From contig NZ_CP113432.1 in NCBI RefSeq assembly GCF_026686735.1, positions 3,771,001-3,835,000 of the forward strand: 64,000 nucleotides of DNA, given 5' to 3'. The stretch comes from Pseudomonas triclosanedens. GTDB lineage: Bacteria > Pseudomonadota > Gammaproteobacteria > Pseudomonadales > Pseudomonadaceae. Position 1 is the stretch's first letter; every line of letters starts with the position of its first letter. This document shows positions 36,337 through 44,606 of the stretch, in pieces. The position numbers were made by a program, and so were the translations under genes. The notes under the pieces were generated by a model. The model was not told the origin of the DNA, did not search any database, and was given only the letters and a program-made list of their open reading frames with translations.

Positions 36337-36370
36337 GCCACCGCGCGGGCCGCATGGCCCGCGCGGTGGC
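36337..36370. terminator. perfect 15-bp hairpin between convergent genes
   Basis: GCCACCGCGCGGGCC (36337-36351), loop GCAT, and GGCCCGCGCGGTGGC (36356-36370) lie exactly between the LysR stop and the amidohydrolase stop, so the hairpin can end both transcripts. No T-run is seen on the plus strand. Confidence 0.7.
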
Positions 36371-36372
36371 CG

Positions 36373-38211
36373 TCAGAAGGCGAAGCAGGAGCAGCCGAAG
36401 GCGCCCCAGAAGCCCTGGAAGTCACTCACCGGCACGCTCGACTGACGCGCCCGCTCGTGGCTGTGGCCATGCACGCCGCAGGAGCCGGCGCACTGGTGCA
36501 CGGCGCGTTGCAGCGGCGCCTGCGGGCGCCAGTGTCCCGGCACCTTGGCCACCGGCGACCAGTCCGGCAGCACCGGCAGCGCGGCCGGCGCCTGGCGCTC
36601 GAAATCGCCGCTGCCGAACACCACCCGGCCGTCGACGATGGTGAGTACCGACTCGATGGCCTTGATCTCTTCCTCCGGCACGCTGAAGTAGTCGGCGGAG
36701 AGCACCGCCAGGTCAGCCAGTTGTCCGACCTTGATCATGCCCTTCTTGCCCTGCTCGCTGGAGAACCAGGCGCTGCCGTGCGTGTACAGCTCCAGCGCGG
36801 TGGAGCGGGACAGCCCTTCGGGGTACAGCTCGAGGCCGCCGACGGTCCTGCCGCTGACCATCCAGTACAGCGAGGTCCAGGGGTTGTAGCTGGATACCCG
36901 GGTAGCGTCGGTGCCTGCGCCCACCGGCACGCCCTCGGCCAGCATGCGCTTGATCGGCGGGGTCGCCTCGGCGGCCTGCTTGCCATAGCGGTCGACGAAG
37001 TATTCGCCCTGGAAGGCCATGCGGTCCTGGATGGCGATGCCGCCGCCGAGGGCGCGCACGCGCTCGATGTTCCTGGGCGAAATGGTCTCGCAATGGTCGA
37101 AGAACCAGTGCAGGCCGTTGAACGGAATGTCGCGATCGACCTTCTCGAATACATCGAGCATGCGCGAGATGGATTCGTCGTAGGTGGCGTGCAGGCGGAA
37201 CGGCCAGCGCTGTTCCACCAGGTGACGCACCACCGGCTCCAGGTCGGCCTCCATGTTCGTCGGCAGGTCCGGGCGCGGTTCGAGGAAGTCTTCGAAGTCA
37301 GCGGCGGAAAACACCAGCATCTCGCCGGCACCGTTGTGCCGCAGGAAGTCGCTGCCCTGGCCGTACTTCACGCTGGAAGTCCAGTTCCTGAAGTCGGCCA
37401 GCTCTTCCCTGGGCTTCTGGGTGAACAGGTTGTAGGCGATGCGTACGGTGAGTTGGCCGTCCTTCTCCAGTTGTTCGATCACCTGGTAGTCGTCCGGATA
37501 GTTCTGGAAACCGCCACCGGCGTCGATGGCGCTGGTGACGCCCAGGCGGTTCAGCTCGCGCATGAACTGGCGGGTGGAGTTGAGCTGGTACTCGATGGGC
37601 AGCTTCGGTCCCTTGGCCAGGGTGGCGTAGAGGATCATCGCGTTGGGCCGCGCCACCAGCATGCCGGTGGGCTCACCGTTGCTGTCGCGGACGATCTCGC
37701 CGCCGGGCGGGTTCGGCGTGTCCCTGGTATAGCCGACCACACGCAGCGCGGCGCGGTTAAGCAGGGCGCGATCATAAAGGTGCAGGACGAACACGGGCGT
37801 GTCCGGCGCGGCCTGGTTGAGTTCGTCAATGGTCGGCATGCGGCGCTCGGCGAACTGGAATTCGCTCCACCCGCCCACCACCCGCACCCATTGCGGCGTG
37901 GGCGTGCGCAGCGCCTGCTCCTTGAGCATGCGCAGGGCGTCGGCCAGCGACGGCACGCCCTCCCAGCGCAGTTCCAGATTGTAGTTCAGGCCGCCGCGGA
38001 TCAGGTGCAGGTGCGAATCGTTGAGGCCGGGAATCGCCGTGTGCCCCTTCAGGTCGATGACACGGGTGGCGCCAGCACGGAAGGCCAGCGCTTGCGCCTC
38101 GGTCCCCACTGCAATGAACTTGCCGTCGGCGATAGCCACGGCGGTGGCGTTGGGCCTCTCGCGGTCGACCGTGTGGAAGCGGCCGTTGGTCAGGATCAGA
38201 TCGGCATACAT
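36373..38211 (-). CDS. amidohydrolase (YtcJ type) with Cys/His-rich C-terminal tail
   Basis: A 612-residue metal-dependent amidohydrolase of the YtcJ-like branch. The N-terminal beta-sandwich reads MYADLILTNGRFHTVDRERP, the metal-binding HxH is in PGLNDSHLHLIRGG, further ligands are in FRLHATYDES and HWFFDHCETI, and the catalytic Asp is in VPVGAGTDATRVSSY. The last ~45 residues are unusual, with HQCAGSCGVHGHSH and a terminal GCSCFAF that contain clustered Cys and His, suggesting an extra metal site or membrane/thiol anchoring. GAGGA lies seven bases before the ATG. It is the last gene of a three-gene operon; substrate is unknown. Confidence 0.87.
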   Translation of the reverse strand: MYADLILTNGRFHTVDRERPNATAVAIADGKFIAVGTEAQALAFRAGATRVIDLKGHTAIPGLNDSHLHLIRGGLNYNLELRWEGVPSLADALRMLKEQALRTPTPQWVRVVGGWSEFQFAERRMPTIDELNQAAPDTPVFVLHLYDRALLNRAALRVVGYTRDTPNPPGGEIVRDSNGEPTGMLVARPNAMILYATLAKGPKLPIEYQLNSTRQFMRELNRLGVTSAIDAGGGFQNYPDDYQVIEQLEKDGQLTVRIAYNLFTQKPREELADFRNWTSSVKYGQGSDFLRHNGAGEMLVFSAADFEDFLEPRPDLPTNMEADLEPVVRHLVEQRWPFRLHATYDESISRMLDVFEKVDRDIPFNGLHWFFDHCETISPRNIERVRALGGGIAIQDRMAFQGEYFVDRYGKQAAEATPPIKRMLAEGVPVGAGTDATRVSSYNPWTSLYWMVSGRTVGGLELYPEGLSRSTALELYTHGSAWFSSEQGKKGMIKVGQLADLAVLSADYFSVPEEEIKAIESVLTIVDGRVVFGSGDFERQAPAALPVLPDWSPVAKVPGHWRPQAPLQRAVHQCAGSCGVHGHSHERARQSSVPVSDFQGFWGAFGCSCFAF

Positions 38212-38228
38212 GGGAAGGTCCTCGTGGG

Positions 38229-38780
38229 TCAGCGAGCGTTGAGCCAGGCGGAGAACAGGCGCGTAGCCCGTGGCATGAAAACGTAGACCACCAGCACAAC
38301 GATGGTGACGGTGATCAGCATGTTGGCCGGCAGATAGCTGCCCAGCCACGGCACTTGAACGAACAGCGGATGCCACAACAGCGGCACCAGCATCACCAGC
38401 GGCAGGATCACCAGGTAGGAAACCGCGGCCTGTTTCCAGCGCGGCGGCTGCCGGGGGTTGTCCTGGGGGGCGAACCAGAATTCGTGGTCACGGTGCAGCT
38501 CATGCCGGTCACCATCCACCAGCAATGGCGCGGCCCGCTCGATCAGCGTGCGGCGCTGCGGCGAGTCGAGCCAGTCCTGCAACTCGGCGGCGCTGGCAAA
38601 GCGCAGCACCGAAGTGAAGTGCTCGCCCTGGCGCATCACATCCACGCCCAGGTGGCCGGGGAACTCGCTGGCGGCGCGGGTCAGCTCGCGCAGGATGGTC
38701 TCGTACGCCGCCACGCTGCCCGGCTTGGCACGGTGGCGAATGATCAGCGTCACGGACTCTTGATCGGCAAGGCGGTTCAT
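38229..38780 (-). CDS. antibiotic-biosynthesis-monooxygenase (ABM) domain fused to two membrane helices
   Basis: A 183-residue protein. The N-terminal ~95 residues form a ferredoxin-like ABM domain (SVTLIIRHRAKPGSVAAYETILRELTRAASEFPGHLGVDV and VLRFASAAELQDWLDSPQR). A linker (FWFAPQDNPRQPPRWKQ) leads to two hydrophobic helices (YLVILPLVMLVPLLW; MLITVTIVVLVVYVF) and a basic end. The start at 38780 is chosen because GGAGGG lies seven bases ahead; the ATG two codons upstream is too close to it. It sits between the YcaC-like gene and the amidohydrolase. Its enzymatic role is unknown. Confidence 0.85.
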   Translation of the reverse strand: MNRLADQESVTLIIRHRAKPGSVAAYETILRELTRAASEFPGHLGVDVMRQGEHFTSVLRFASAAELQDWLDSPQRRTLIERAAPLLVDGDRHELHRDHEFWFAPQDNPRQPPRWKQAAVSYLVILPLVMLVPLLWHPLFVQVPWLGSYLPANMLITVTIVVLVVYVFMPRATRLFSAWLNAR

Positions 38781-38833
38781 GGGCATCCCTCCAGGATTGG
38801 CCTCCCCCGACGGAGCGAGGGAGGCGCCGGGGC

Positions 38834-39490
38834 TCAGTGGCCTTCGCTGGCGTTGAACATGGTCTTGGCGTAGATCAGGCCCAGGCCGTAGGCGCCGCCG
38901 TGTTCGATGGAGGTCTTCACGGTCGCGTCGTAGGTCTCGCCACGCGCCCAGTCGCGTTGCAGTTCTAGCAGGTACTGCAGGGAGGTCATGGGCCGCGCGC
39001 CGAGCTGGATCATCCGTTGCAGGGCCATTTCATGGGCTTCGGTGGATACATCGCCACAGGCGTCGGCGATCACGTAGACCTCGAAACCCTGGTCGATGGC
39101 CGACAGCGCCGGACCGACGATGCACACCGAGGTCCACAGGCCGGCCAGGACGATCTTCTGCTTGCCGAACCTGTTCACTTCCACCGCGATGCGCGGGTCT
39201 TCCCAGGTGTTCATGCTGGTGCGGTCGATGACGTTGTGACCGGGGAACACCGACTTGATCTCATCGAAGATCGGGCCGGAGAAGCTTTTCTCGGCAACGG
39301 TGGTGAGGATGGTGGAAACGTCGAACTCTTTCGCCGCCTTGGCCACCAGCGCGGCGTTGTTGCGCAGGGTCACGGCATCGATGGACTTGGTGGCGAAGGA
39401 CATCTGCGACTGGTGGTCGATCATGATCAGGGTGTGATCGGCGGGGTTGAGCAGGGTCTTGCCCGGAGCGGCTTTGGCGATGGCGGTCAT
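38834..39490 (-). CDS. YcaC-like isochorismatase-family hydrolase
   Basis: A 218-residue isochorismatase-superfamily protein of the YcaC group. The catalytic Asp is in TLIMIDHQSQMSF, the Lys is probably in VAEKSFSG, and the catalytic Cys in AGLWTSVCIVGPALSA. YcaC proteins are octameric hydrolases with unknown physiological substrate. AAGGAAAC precedes the ATG. It is the first gene of the operon with the ABM-membrane protein and the amidohydrolase. Upstream (39605-39640) there are three TGCAA repeats on the minus strand that might be an operator. Confidence 0.88.
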   Translation of the reverse strand: MTAIAKAAPGKTLLNPADHTLIMIDHQSQMSFATKSIDAVTLRNNAALVAKAAKEFDVSTILTTVAEKSFSGPIFDEIKSVFPGHNVIDRTSMNTWEDPRIAVEVNRFGKQKIVLAGLWTSVCIVGPALSAIDQGFEVYVIADACGDVSTEAHEMALQRMIQLGARPMTSLQYLLELQRDWARGETYDATVKTSIEHGGAYGLGLIYAKTMFNASEGH

Positions 39491-39956
39491 GATGAGTTTC
39501 CTTCTGCTGTGCATGAATGGGGTTCGACCGGTTCGGCGTGCCCGAGGGCGGCGGCGAACCTTGGAGCCATCTTTGCCGATCACCCGGAGGCGCGGAACAG
39601 ACAGGGTTGCAGGGGTACTTTGCAGTTTTGCAAGGGCGTGGCTGGTGCACGGCGGCGGGCACTTCATGAGGTGACGGGAAGGCACATGGCCGCGCCGTTA
39701 CGCTCAGCGCTGCACGGTCATTGCGGGCTCATCAGCTTTACGAGGTGAAATGCCCGGCTTGTCAGGTTGCGATGAGCAAGCCGATGTCTTCGTGCGGATC
39801 GACAATCAATCGCGGCCTCGATCTCAACCGCGGCGGCGTCCAGCAACCCAGTCAGGCGACCAACAGCCACACCGCCCGGCACGCTACGGATGCCGGCGCG
39901 GCGTTTGGCCGGTACAATGCGCGATTGCCCGTGCCACGCCTGATAAAGAAGAAACC
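39491..39956. other. 466-base divergent intergenic region
   Basis: This region separates the YcaC operon and rlhA. It includes repeated TGCAA motifs on the minus strand (39605-39640) and a TACAAT box (39912-39917) about 40 bases before rlhA, which could be a sigma70 -10 element. I find no supported gene, RNA or large repeat in the rest. Confidence 0.6.
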
Positions 39957-41960
39957 ATGTCCCTGCCCAAACACCATCTGGAACTGCTCAGCCCTGCCCG
40001 CGATGTGTCCATCGCCCGCGAGGCCATCCTGCATGGGGCCGATGCCGTGTACATCGGCGGCCCGAGCTTCGGCGCGCGGCACAATGCCTGCAACGAGGTG
40101 AGCGATATCGCCCAGTTGGTGGAATTCGCCCACCGCTACCACGCGCGCGTCTTCACCACGATCAATACCATCCTCCATGACAATGAGCTGGAGCCGGCCC
40201 GCGCGCTGATCCACCAGCTCTACGACGCCGGTGTCGACGCACTGATCGTGCAGGACATGGGCATCATGGAGCTGGACATCCCGCCGATCGAGCTGCACGC
40301 CAGCACCCAGACCGACATCCGCACCCTGGAGCGCGCCAAGTTCCTCGACCAGGCCGGTTTCTCCCAACTGGTGCTGGCCCGTGAGCTGAACCTTGCGGAA
40401 ATCCGCGCCATCGCCGACGAGACCGACGCCGCCATCGAGTTCTTCATCCACGGCGCGCTGTGCGTGGCCTTCTCCGGCCAGTGCAACATCTCCCACGCCC
40501 AGACCGGCCGCAGCGCCAACCGTGGCGACTGCTCCCAGGCCTGCCGCCTGCCCTACACCCTGAAGGATGACCAGGGCCGCGTGGTGGCCTTCGAGAAGCA
40601 CCTGCTGTCGATGAAGGACAACAACCAGAGCGCCAACCTCAGCGCCCTGGTGGACGCCGGCGTGCGCTCCTTCAAGATCGAAGGGCGCTACAAGGACATG
40701 GGCTACGTGAAGAACATCACCGCCTATTACCGCCAGCGCCTGGACGGCATCCTCGCCGAACGCCCGGACCTCGCACGCGCCTCCAGCGGCCGCACCGACC
40801 ACTTCTTCGTGCCGGACCCGGACAAGACCTTCCACCGCGGCAGCACCGACTATTTCGTCAGCGAACGCAAGATCGACATCGGCGCCTTCGACTCGCCGAC
40901 CTTCACCGGCCTGCCGGTGGGCACCGTGGAGAAAGTCGGCAAGCGCGACCTGATGGTCGTCACCAAGGATCCGCTGTCCAACGGCGACGGCCTGAACGTG
41001 CTGGTGAAGCGCGAAGTGGTCGGCTTCCGCGCCAACATCGCAGAGCCCAAGGGTGAGTTCGAGGAAGACGGCGAGAAGCGCTACCGCTACCGCGTCGAGC
41101 CCAACGAGATGCCCGAGGGCCTCTACCGCCTGCGCCCGAACCACCCGCTGTCGCGCAACCTCGACCACAACTGGCAGCAGGCACTGCTCAAGACCTCCGC
41201 CGAGCGCCGCATCGGCCTGTCCTGGGTTGCCAGGCTGCGTGAAGAGCGCCTTGAGCTGACCGCCACCAGCGAGGAAGGCGTGACTGTCAGCGTCGCCCAG
41301 GATGGCCCGTTCGGCGCCGCCAACAAGCCGGAGCAGGCGCTGGAGCAGTTGCACGACCTGCTCGGCCAGCTCGGCACCACCCAGTACCACGCCGACAGCA
41401 TCGAGCTGGACGCCCCGCAGGCGTTCTTCATTCCCAACTCGCAGCTCAAGGCACTGCGCCGCGAAGCCATCGAGGCGCTGACCGAGGCACGTGTGAAGGC
41501 GCATCCGCGCGGTGGCCGCAAGGCCGAGACCAGCCCCCCGCCGGTGTACCCGGAATCGCACCTGTCCTTCCTGTACAACGTGTACAACCAGAAGGCCCGC
41601 GACTTCTACCATCGCCACGGCGTGCAACTGATCGATGCCGCCTACGAGGCCCACGAGGAAACGGGCGAAGTACCGGTGATGATCACCAAGCACTGCCTGC
41701 GCTTCTCCTTCAACCTTTGCCCCAAACAGGCCAAGGGCGTGACCGGCGTGCGCACCAAGGTACAGCCGATGCAACTGATCCACGGCGACGAAGTGCTGAC
41801 CCTGAAGTTCGACTGCAAGCCGTGCGAAATGCACGTGATCGGCAAGATCAAGAGCCACATTCTCGGCCTGCCGCAGCCAGGCAGCGACGGCGTCAGCAAC
41901 ATCGTCGGCCAGATCAGCCCGGAAGACCTGCTCAAGACCATCCGCAAACCAGCGCAGTAA
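39957..41960 (+). CDS. rlhA: U32-family 23S rRNA 5-hydroxycytidine C2501 synthase
   Basis: A 667-residue U32-family protein matching RlhA (YdcP) in length and order: an N-terminal U32 core (LELLSPARDVSIAREAILHGADAVYIGGPSFGAR, then IELHASTQTDIRTLERAKFL) and a C-terminal DUF3656 half. The Fe-S-type cysteines of this family are visible in ALCVAFSGQCNIS and GDCSQACRLPY. RlhA hydroxylates C2501 of 23S rRNA using prephenate-dependent chemistry. TrhP-type U32 proteins are shorter and lack the C-terminal half, which favours RlhA. AAGAAG precedes the ATG. Confidence 0.88.
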   Translation: MSLPKHHLELLSPARDVSIAREAILHGADAVYIGGPSFGARHNACNEVSDIAQLVEFAHRYHARVFTTINTILHDNELEPARALIHQLYDAGVDALIVQDMGIMELDIPPIELHASTQTDIRTLERAKFLDQAGFSQLVLARELNLAEIRAIADETDAAIEFFIHGALCVAFSGQCNISHAQTGRSANRGDCSQACRLPYTLKDDQGRVVAFEKHLLSMKDNNQSANLSALVDAGVRSFKIEGRYKDMGYVKNITAYYRQRLDGILAERPDLARASSGRTDHFFVPDPDKTFHRGSTDYFVSERKIDIGAFDSPTFTGLPVGTVEKVGKRDLMVVTKDPLSNGDGLNVLVKREVVGFRANIAEPKGEFEEDGEKRYRYRVEPNEMPEGLYRLRPNHPLSRNLDHNWQQALLKTSAERRIGLSWVARLREERLELTATSEEGVTVSVAQDGPFGAANKPEQALEQLHDLLGQLGTTQYHADSIELDAPQAFFIPNSQLKALRREAIEALTEARVKAHPRGGRKAETSPPPVYPESHLSFLYNVYNQKARDFYHRHGVQLIDAAYEAHEETGEVPVMITKHCLRFSFNLCPKQAKGVTGVRTKVQPMQLIHGDEVLTLKFDCKPCEMHVIGKIKSHILGLPQPGSDGVSNIVGQISPEDLLKTIRKPAQ

Positions 41961-42063
41961 GCTGCCAGGCGCGACGAATCCCGTCCGATGACGGGGTTCG
42001 CCGCGCTGCGATCTGCCCCGCCGCCCCCTGCGCAACTCCCCGATCCCCGGCTATGATCGGGAC

Positions 42064-42465
42064 ATGACTCCCACTCCCCCGCTCCGCCAGCAATGTCCGC
42101 CCGGTGTCTGCGACTGCGACCGCGAGCGGCTGCTGGAAAACCCCGGCGCCGATCTGCGCATCCTCCTGCTGACGCGGATGGAAGAGCAGCGCCTGCTCGA
42201 ACGCCTGGAAAACCTCAAGGACCTGGACGACCTGCGGCGCATGCAGCAGAAGCTCTTCGAGCAACTCGGTATCCGCCTGCATATCGCTCCCGGCCTCAAC
42301 GAAGTGCGGACCATGCGTGGCATCGAGTTCGGCTTCGATGAGCAGCCCGGCCTCTGCCGCAAGACCCGCCAGGCGATTCCCGCCGCGATCCGCCGCGGCA
42401 TGGAGAGGAACCCGGAAATAGCCTGGCGCCTGCTGGATTCCCACGACCTGCTGGGCGGGCTCTAG
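42064..42465 (+). CDS. conserved hypothetical protein with N-terminal cysteine cluster
   Basis: A 133-residue soluble protein I do not recognise. It starts with CPPGVCDCDRERLL, a Cys-x5-Cys-x-Cys cluster that could bind a metal or Fe-S centre, then a charged helical region (LLLTRMEEQRLLERLENLKDLDDLRRMQQKLFEQLG) and a C-terminal part with IEFGFDEQPGLCRKTRQAIP. It follows rlhA by about 100 bases and overlaps nothing. Codon usage is like that of its neighbours, supporting a real gene. Confidence 0.75.
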   Translation: MTPTPPLRQQCPPGVCDCDRERLLENPGADLRILLLTRMEEQRLLERLENLKDLDDLRRMQQKLFEQLGIRLHIAPGLNEVRTMRGIEFGFDEQPGLCRKTRQAIPAAIRRGMERNPEIAWRLLDSHDLLGGL

Positions 42466-42478
42466 CTACACCTCGCCC

Positions 42479-43099
42479 CTACTCCCCGGCTGCCTTCATC
42501 GCCCCGGCCAGCTCGGCACTGCCGAGCTGTTCCAGGCGCTCGGCGGCGCCCAGCCGGTCGCGGTCTTCCTTGTTCTGGCTGAGCTTGGACTTGCCGACGA
42601 TCTCGCTGATCTCCACCTCGATGCCGACGATGTTTTCCAGCATGCCGCTGATGAACTCCGGGGTGGAGTCACTCATCTTCCACGGTTTGTCCTCGCTGGC
42701 TTCATGGGTACGGGTCAGGCGGCCGACCACGCCACGCACGAAGCGCTCCTCGTCCATCACCTTCAGGCGGCCGCGCACATGCACCACCTGGTAGTTCCAG
42801 GTCGGCACCTGGCGATGCGCTTCGTGCTTGCTCGGATACCAGTTGGGCGAGACATAGGCATGCTCGCCGCGGAAGATCACCAGCACTTCCTCACCGTCGG
42901 ACTCCCGCCACACCGGGTTGCTACGCGCAACGTGAGCGCGCAGCAGTGGCTTCTCGCCGGAGAGTTCCAGTTCGAACGGCAGGTGATTGGCATCCAGCAC
43001 ACCGGCATGGCCGGTCACCAGGATGCCCAGCGAGTGCTCGCGGATCAGCCGGTGCAGTTCGTCCGGGCGGTTTTCCTGGAAGTGCGGGGGTACGTACAT
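42479..43099 (-). CDS. paiB: PaiB-family FMN-binding protein
   Basis: A 206-residue FMN-binding split-barrel protein of the PaiB family. Diagnostic stretches are MYVPPHFQENRPDELHRLIREHSLGILVT, HLPFELE, LRAHVARSNPVWR, YVSPNWYPSKHEAHRQVPTWNYQVVHVRG and the helical C-terminus KPWKMSD...LENIVGIEVEI. In Bacillus, PaiB is tied to repression of sporulation and protease genes; in Pseudomonas the role is undefined. It ends 14 bases from the convergent hypothetical gene. Confidence 0.9.
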   Translation of the reverse strand: MYVPPHFQENRPDELHRLIREHSLGILVTGHAGVLDANHLPFELELSGEKPLLRAHVARSNPVWRESDGEEVLVIFRGEHAYVSPNWYPSKHEAHRQVPTWNYQVVHVRGRLKVMDEERFVRGVVGRLTRTHEASEDKPWKMSDSTPEFISGMLENIVGIEVEISEIVGKSKLSQNKEDRDRLGAAERLEQLGSAELAGAMKAAGE

Positions 43100-43309
43100 G
43101 GAGACCTCGAATTCAGCGTAAGGCGTTCATCATGACCACGTATTGGAGCCCTATAAAGATCCATTGCCCGGCTTGTTCAAAGAACCAATCCGCAAGGCCA
43201 CGGATACTGGCACAGCGCCTGCAAAGTCGTGCTGGACGCCATGCCAACCGCCCCCTACTCTAGCCTCGGCCAGCATTCGCCCAGGATGGCAGACAAAGGC
43301 TCCTTCCCA

Positions 43310-44503
43310 ATGACCGCACCCGAGTTCCCCGCCATACCGCCCCGGCAGCGCCAGGGGCGAATTCCGCCGAGCCTGGAGCCTGCGTTCGCCGCGTACGTCA
43401 TTCAGAATTACCGGCGTTTCCTGCTGGCGATCAACTTCATTGCAATGGCGGCCTACGATGCCTACGCACTGGCCGACGCCCTGCTGATTCCCGACATGGC
43501 CAGAGAGTCGCTGTTCCTGCGCAGCGGCCTGAGCCTGATCGGCCTGCTCAATATTTTCCTGGTCTTCCGCTTCAGCCGCAGCGTGCTGCTGATGGACCTG
43601 CTGATGCCGATCCACGACATCATCTCCACCATCGCCTGGTTCGAGCTGCTCAAGCGCAGTGCCTCACCGGACGTGCCGTTCTTCCTGTACGCCTCGGTGG
43701 TCTTCATCGTCCTCGGCAACCTTGGCGTGCGCTACTCGTTCCGGGGCATCGCACTGATCTCGGGGCTGATCTCGGCGATCATCCTCTATAACGTCTGGAC
43801 CATCCACGACGGTCAGGCCCGGCCCGTACTGACCTTCACCCTGGTCTATCTGCCGGTGCTGGCCTTCAGCCTGTTCATCAGCTGGACCAACATCAGCGGC
43901 GTGCGGCGTGCCTTCCTCGCCGACCTCGAAGGCCGCCAGCAGCGCACCGAACTGGCCGCCCTCAACCTTCGTCTGCAGGAGATGGCTACCACCGACGCCC
44001 TCACCGGCGTGGGCAACCGTCGCGCCCTCGACCGCCAGCTCGGCGAAAGCTGGGGCGGGATGCGCACCAATGGCCGTCCGTTCGCCCTGCTTCTGGCCGA
44101 CATCGACTACTTCAAGCCCTACAACGACCACTACGGGCACCAGAAAGGCGACCAGTGCCTGCAGCAGGTAGCGACGTCGCTGGCCGGCACCCTGCGCGAT
44201 GGGCAGAGCAGCGTGTTCCGCTACGGTGGCGAAGAATTCGTGGTGCTGTTGCAGGCCGGCCATGCCGACGACCTGCGCTGCGTGGCCGAACGCCTGCGCG
44301 AGCGCGTGGTGCAACTGGGCATCGAGCACCTCCATCGTCCGGACGAGCTGCGCTACCTGACCATCAGCCTGGGCGCGGCGATGGCCGACGAAACCGGCCT
44401 GCACGAACCACACGACCTGCTCGCACGCTGCGACCAGCGCCTCTACCAGGCCAAGCAGGAAGGTCGCAATCGAGTGCAACTCGGCGGCTGCGCGACAATC
44501 TGA
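43310..44503 (+). CDS. membrane-bound diguanylate cyclase (GGDEF), six-helix sensor
   Basis: A 397-residue protein. An N-terminal region with about six membrane helices (first at ~35-60, YRRFLLAINFIAMAAYDAYA) and a short coiled linker precede a GGDEF domain (~residues 230-390). The active site is GGEEF in VFRYGGEEFVVLL, so it should make c-di-GMP. The upstream I-site is degenerate: RDGQSSVFRYGG lacks RxxD, so product inhibition may be absent. The start at 43310 has AAAGG upstream; an ATG at 43286 is an alternative. It precedes a second cyclase on the same strand but with a separate 100-base leader. Confidence 0.88.
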   Translation: MTAPEFPAIPPRQRQGRIPPSLEPAFAAYVIQNYRRFLLAINFIAMAAYDAYALADALLIPDMARESLFLRSGLSLIGLLNIFLVFRFSRSVLLMDLLMPIHDIISTIAWFELLKRSASPDVPFFLYASVVFIVLGNLGVRYSFRGIALISGLISAIILYNVWTIHDGQARPVLTFTLVYLPVLAFSLFISWTNISGVRRAFLADLEGRQQRTELAALNLRLQEMATTDALTGVGNRRALDRQLGESWGGMRTNGRPFALLLADIDYFKPYNDHYGHQKGDQCLQQVATSLAGTLRDGQSSVFRYGGEEFVVLLQAGHADDLRCVAERLRERVVQLGIEHLHRPDELRYLTISLGAAMADETGLHEPHDLLARCDQRLYQAKQEGRNRVQLGGCATI

Positions 44504-44606
44504 TCAGCTATCACTGACTTAACGCAGGGACCTGACGTCATACTGCGCGACCATAGCGCCGAGCACCCTTGGGCCTGCGCCAAGGGAACAGAGCGAGCGA
44601 ACCCGA

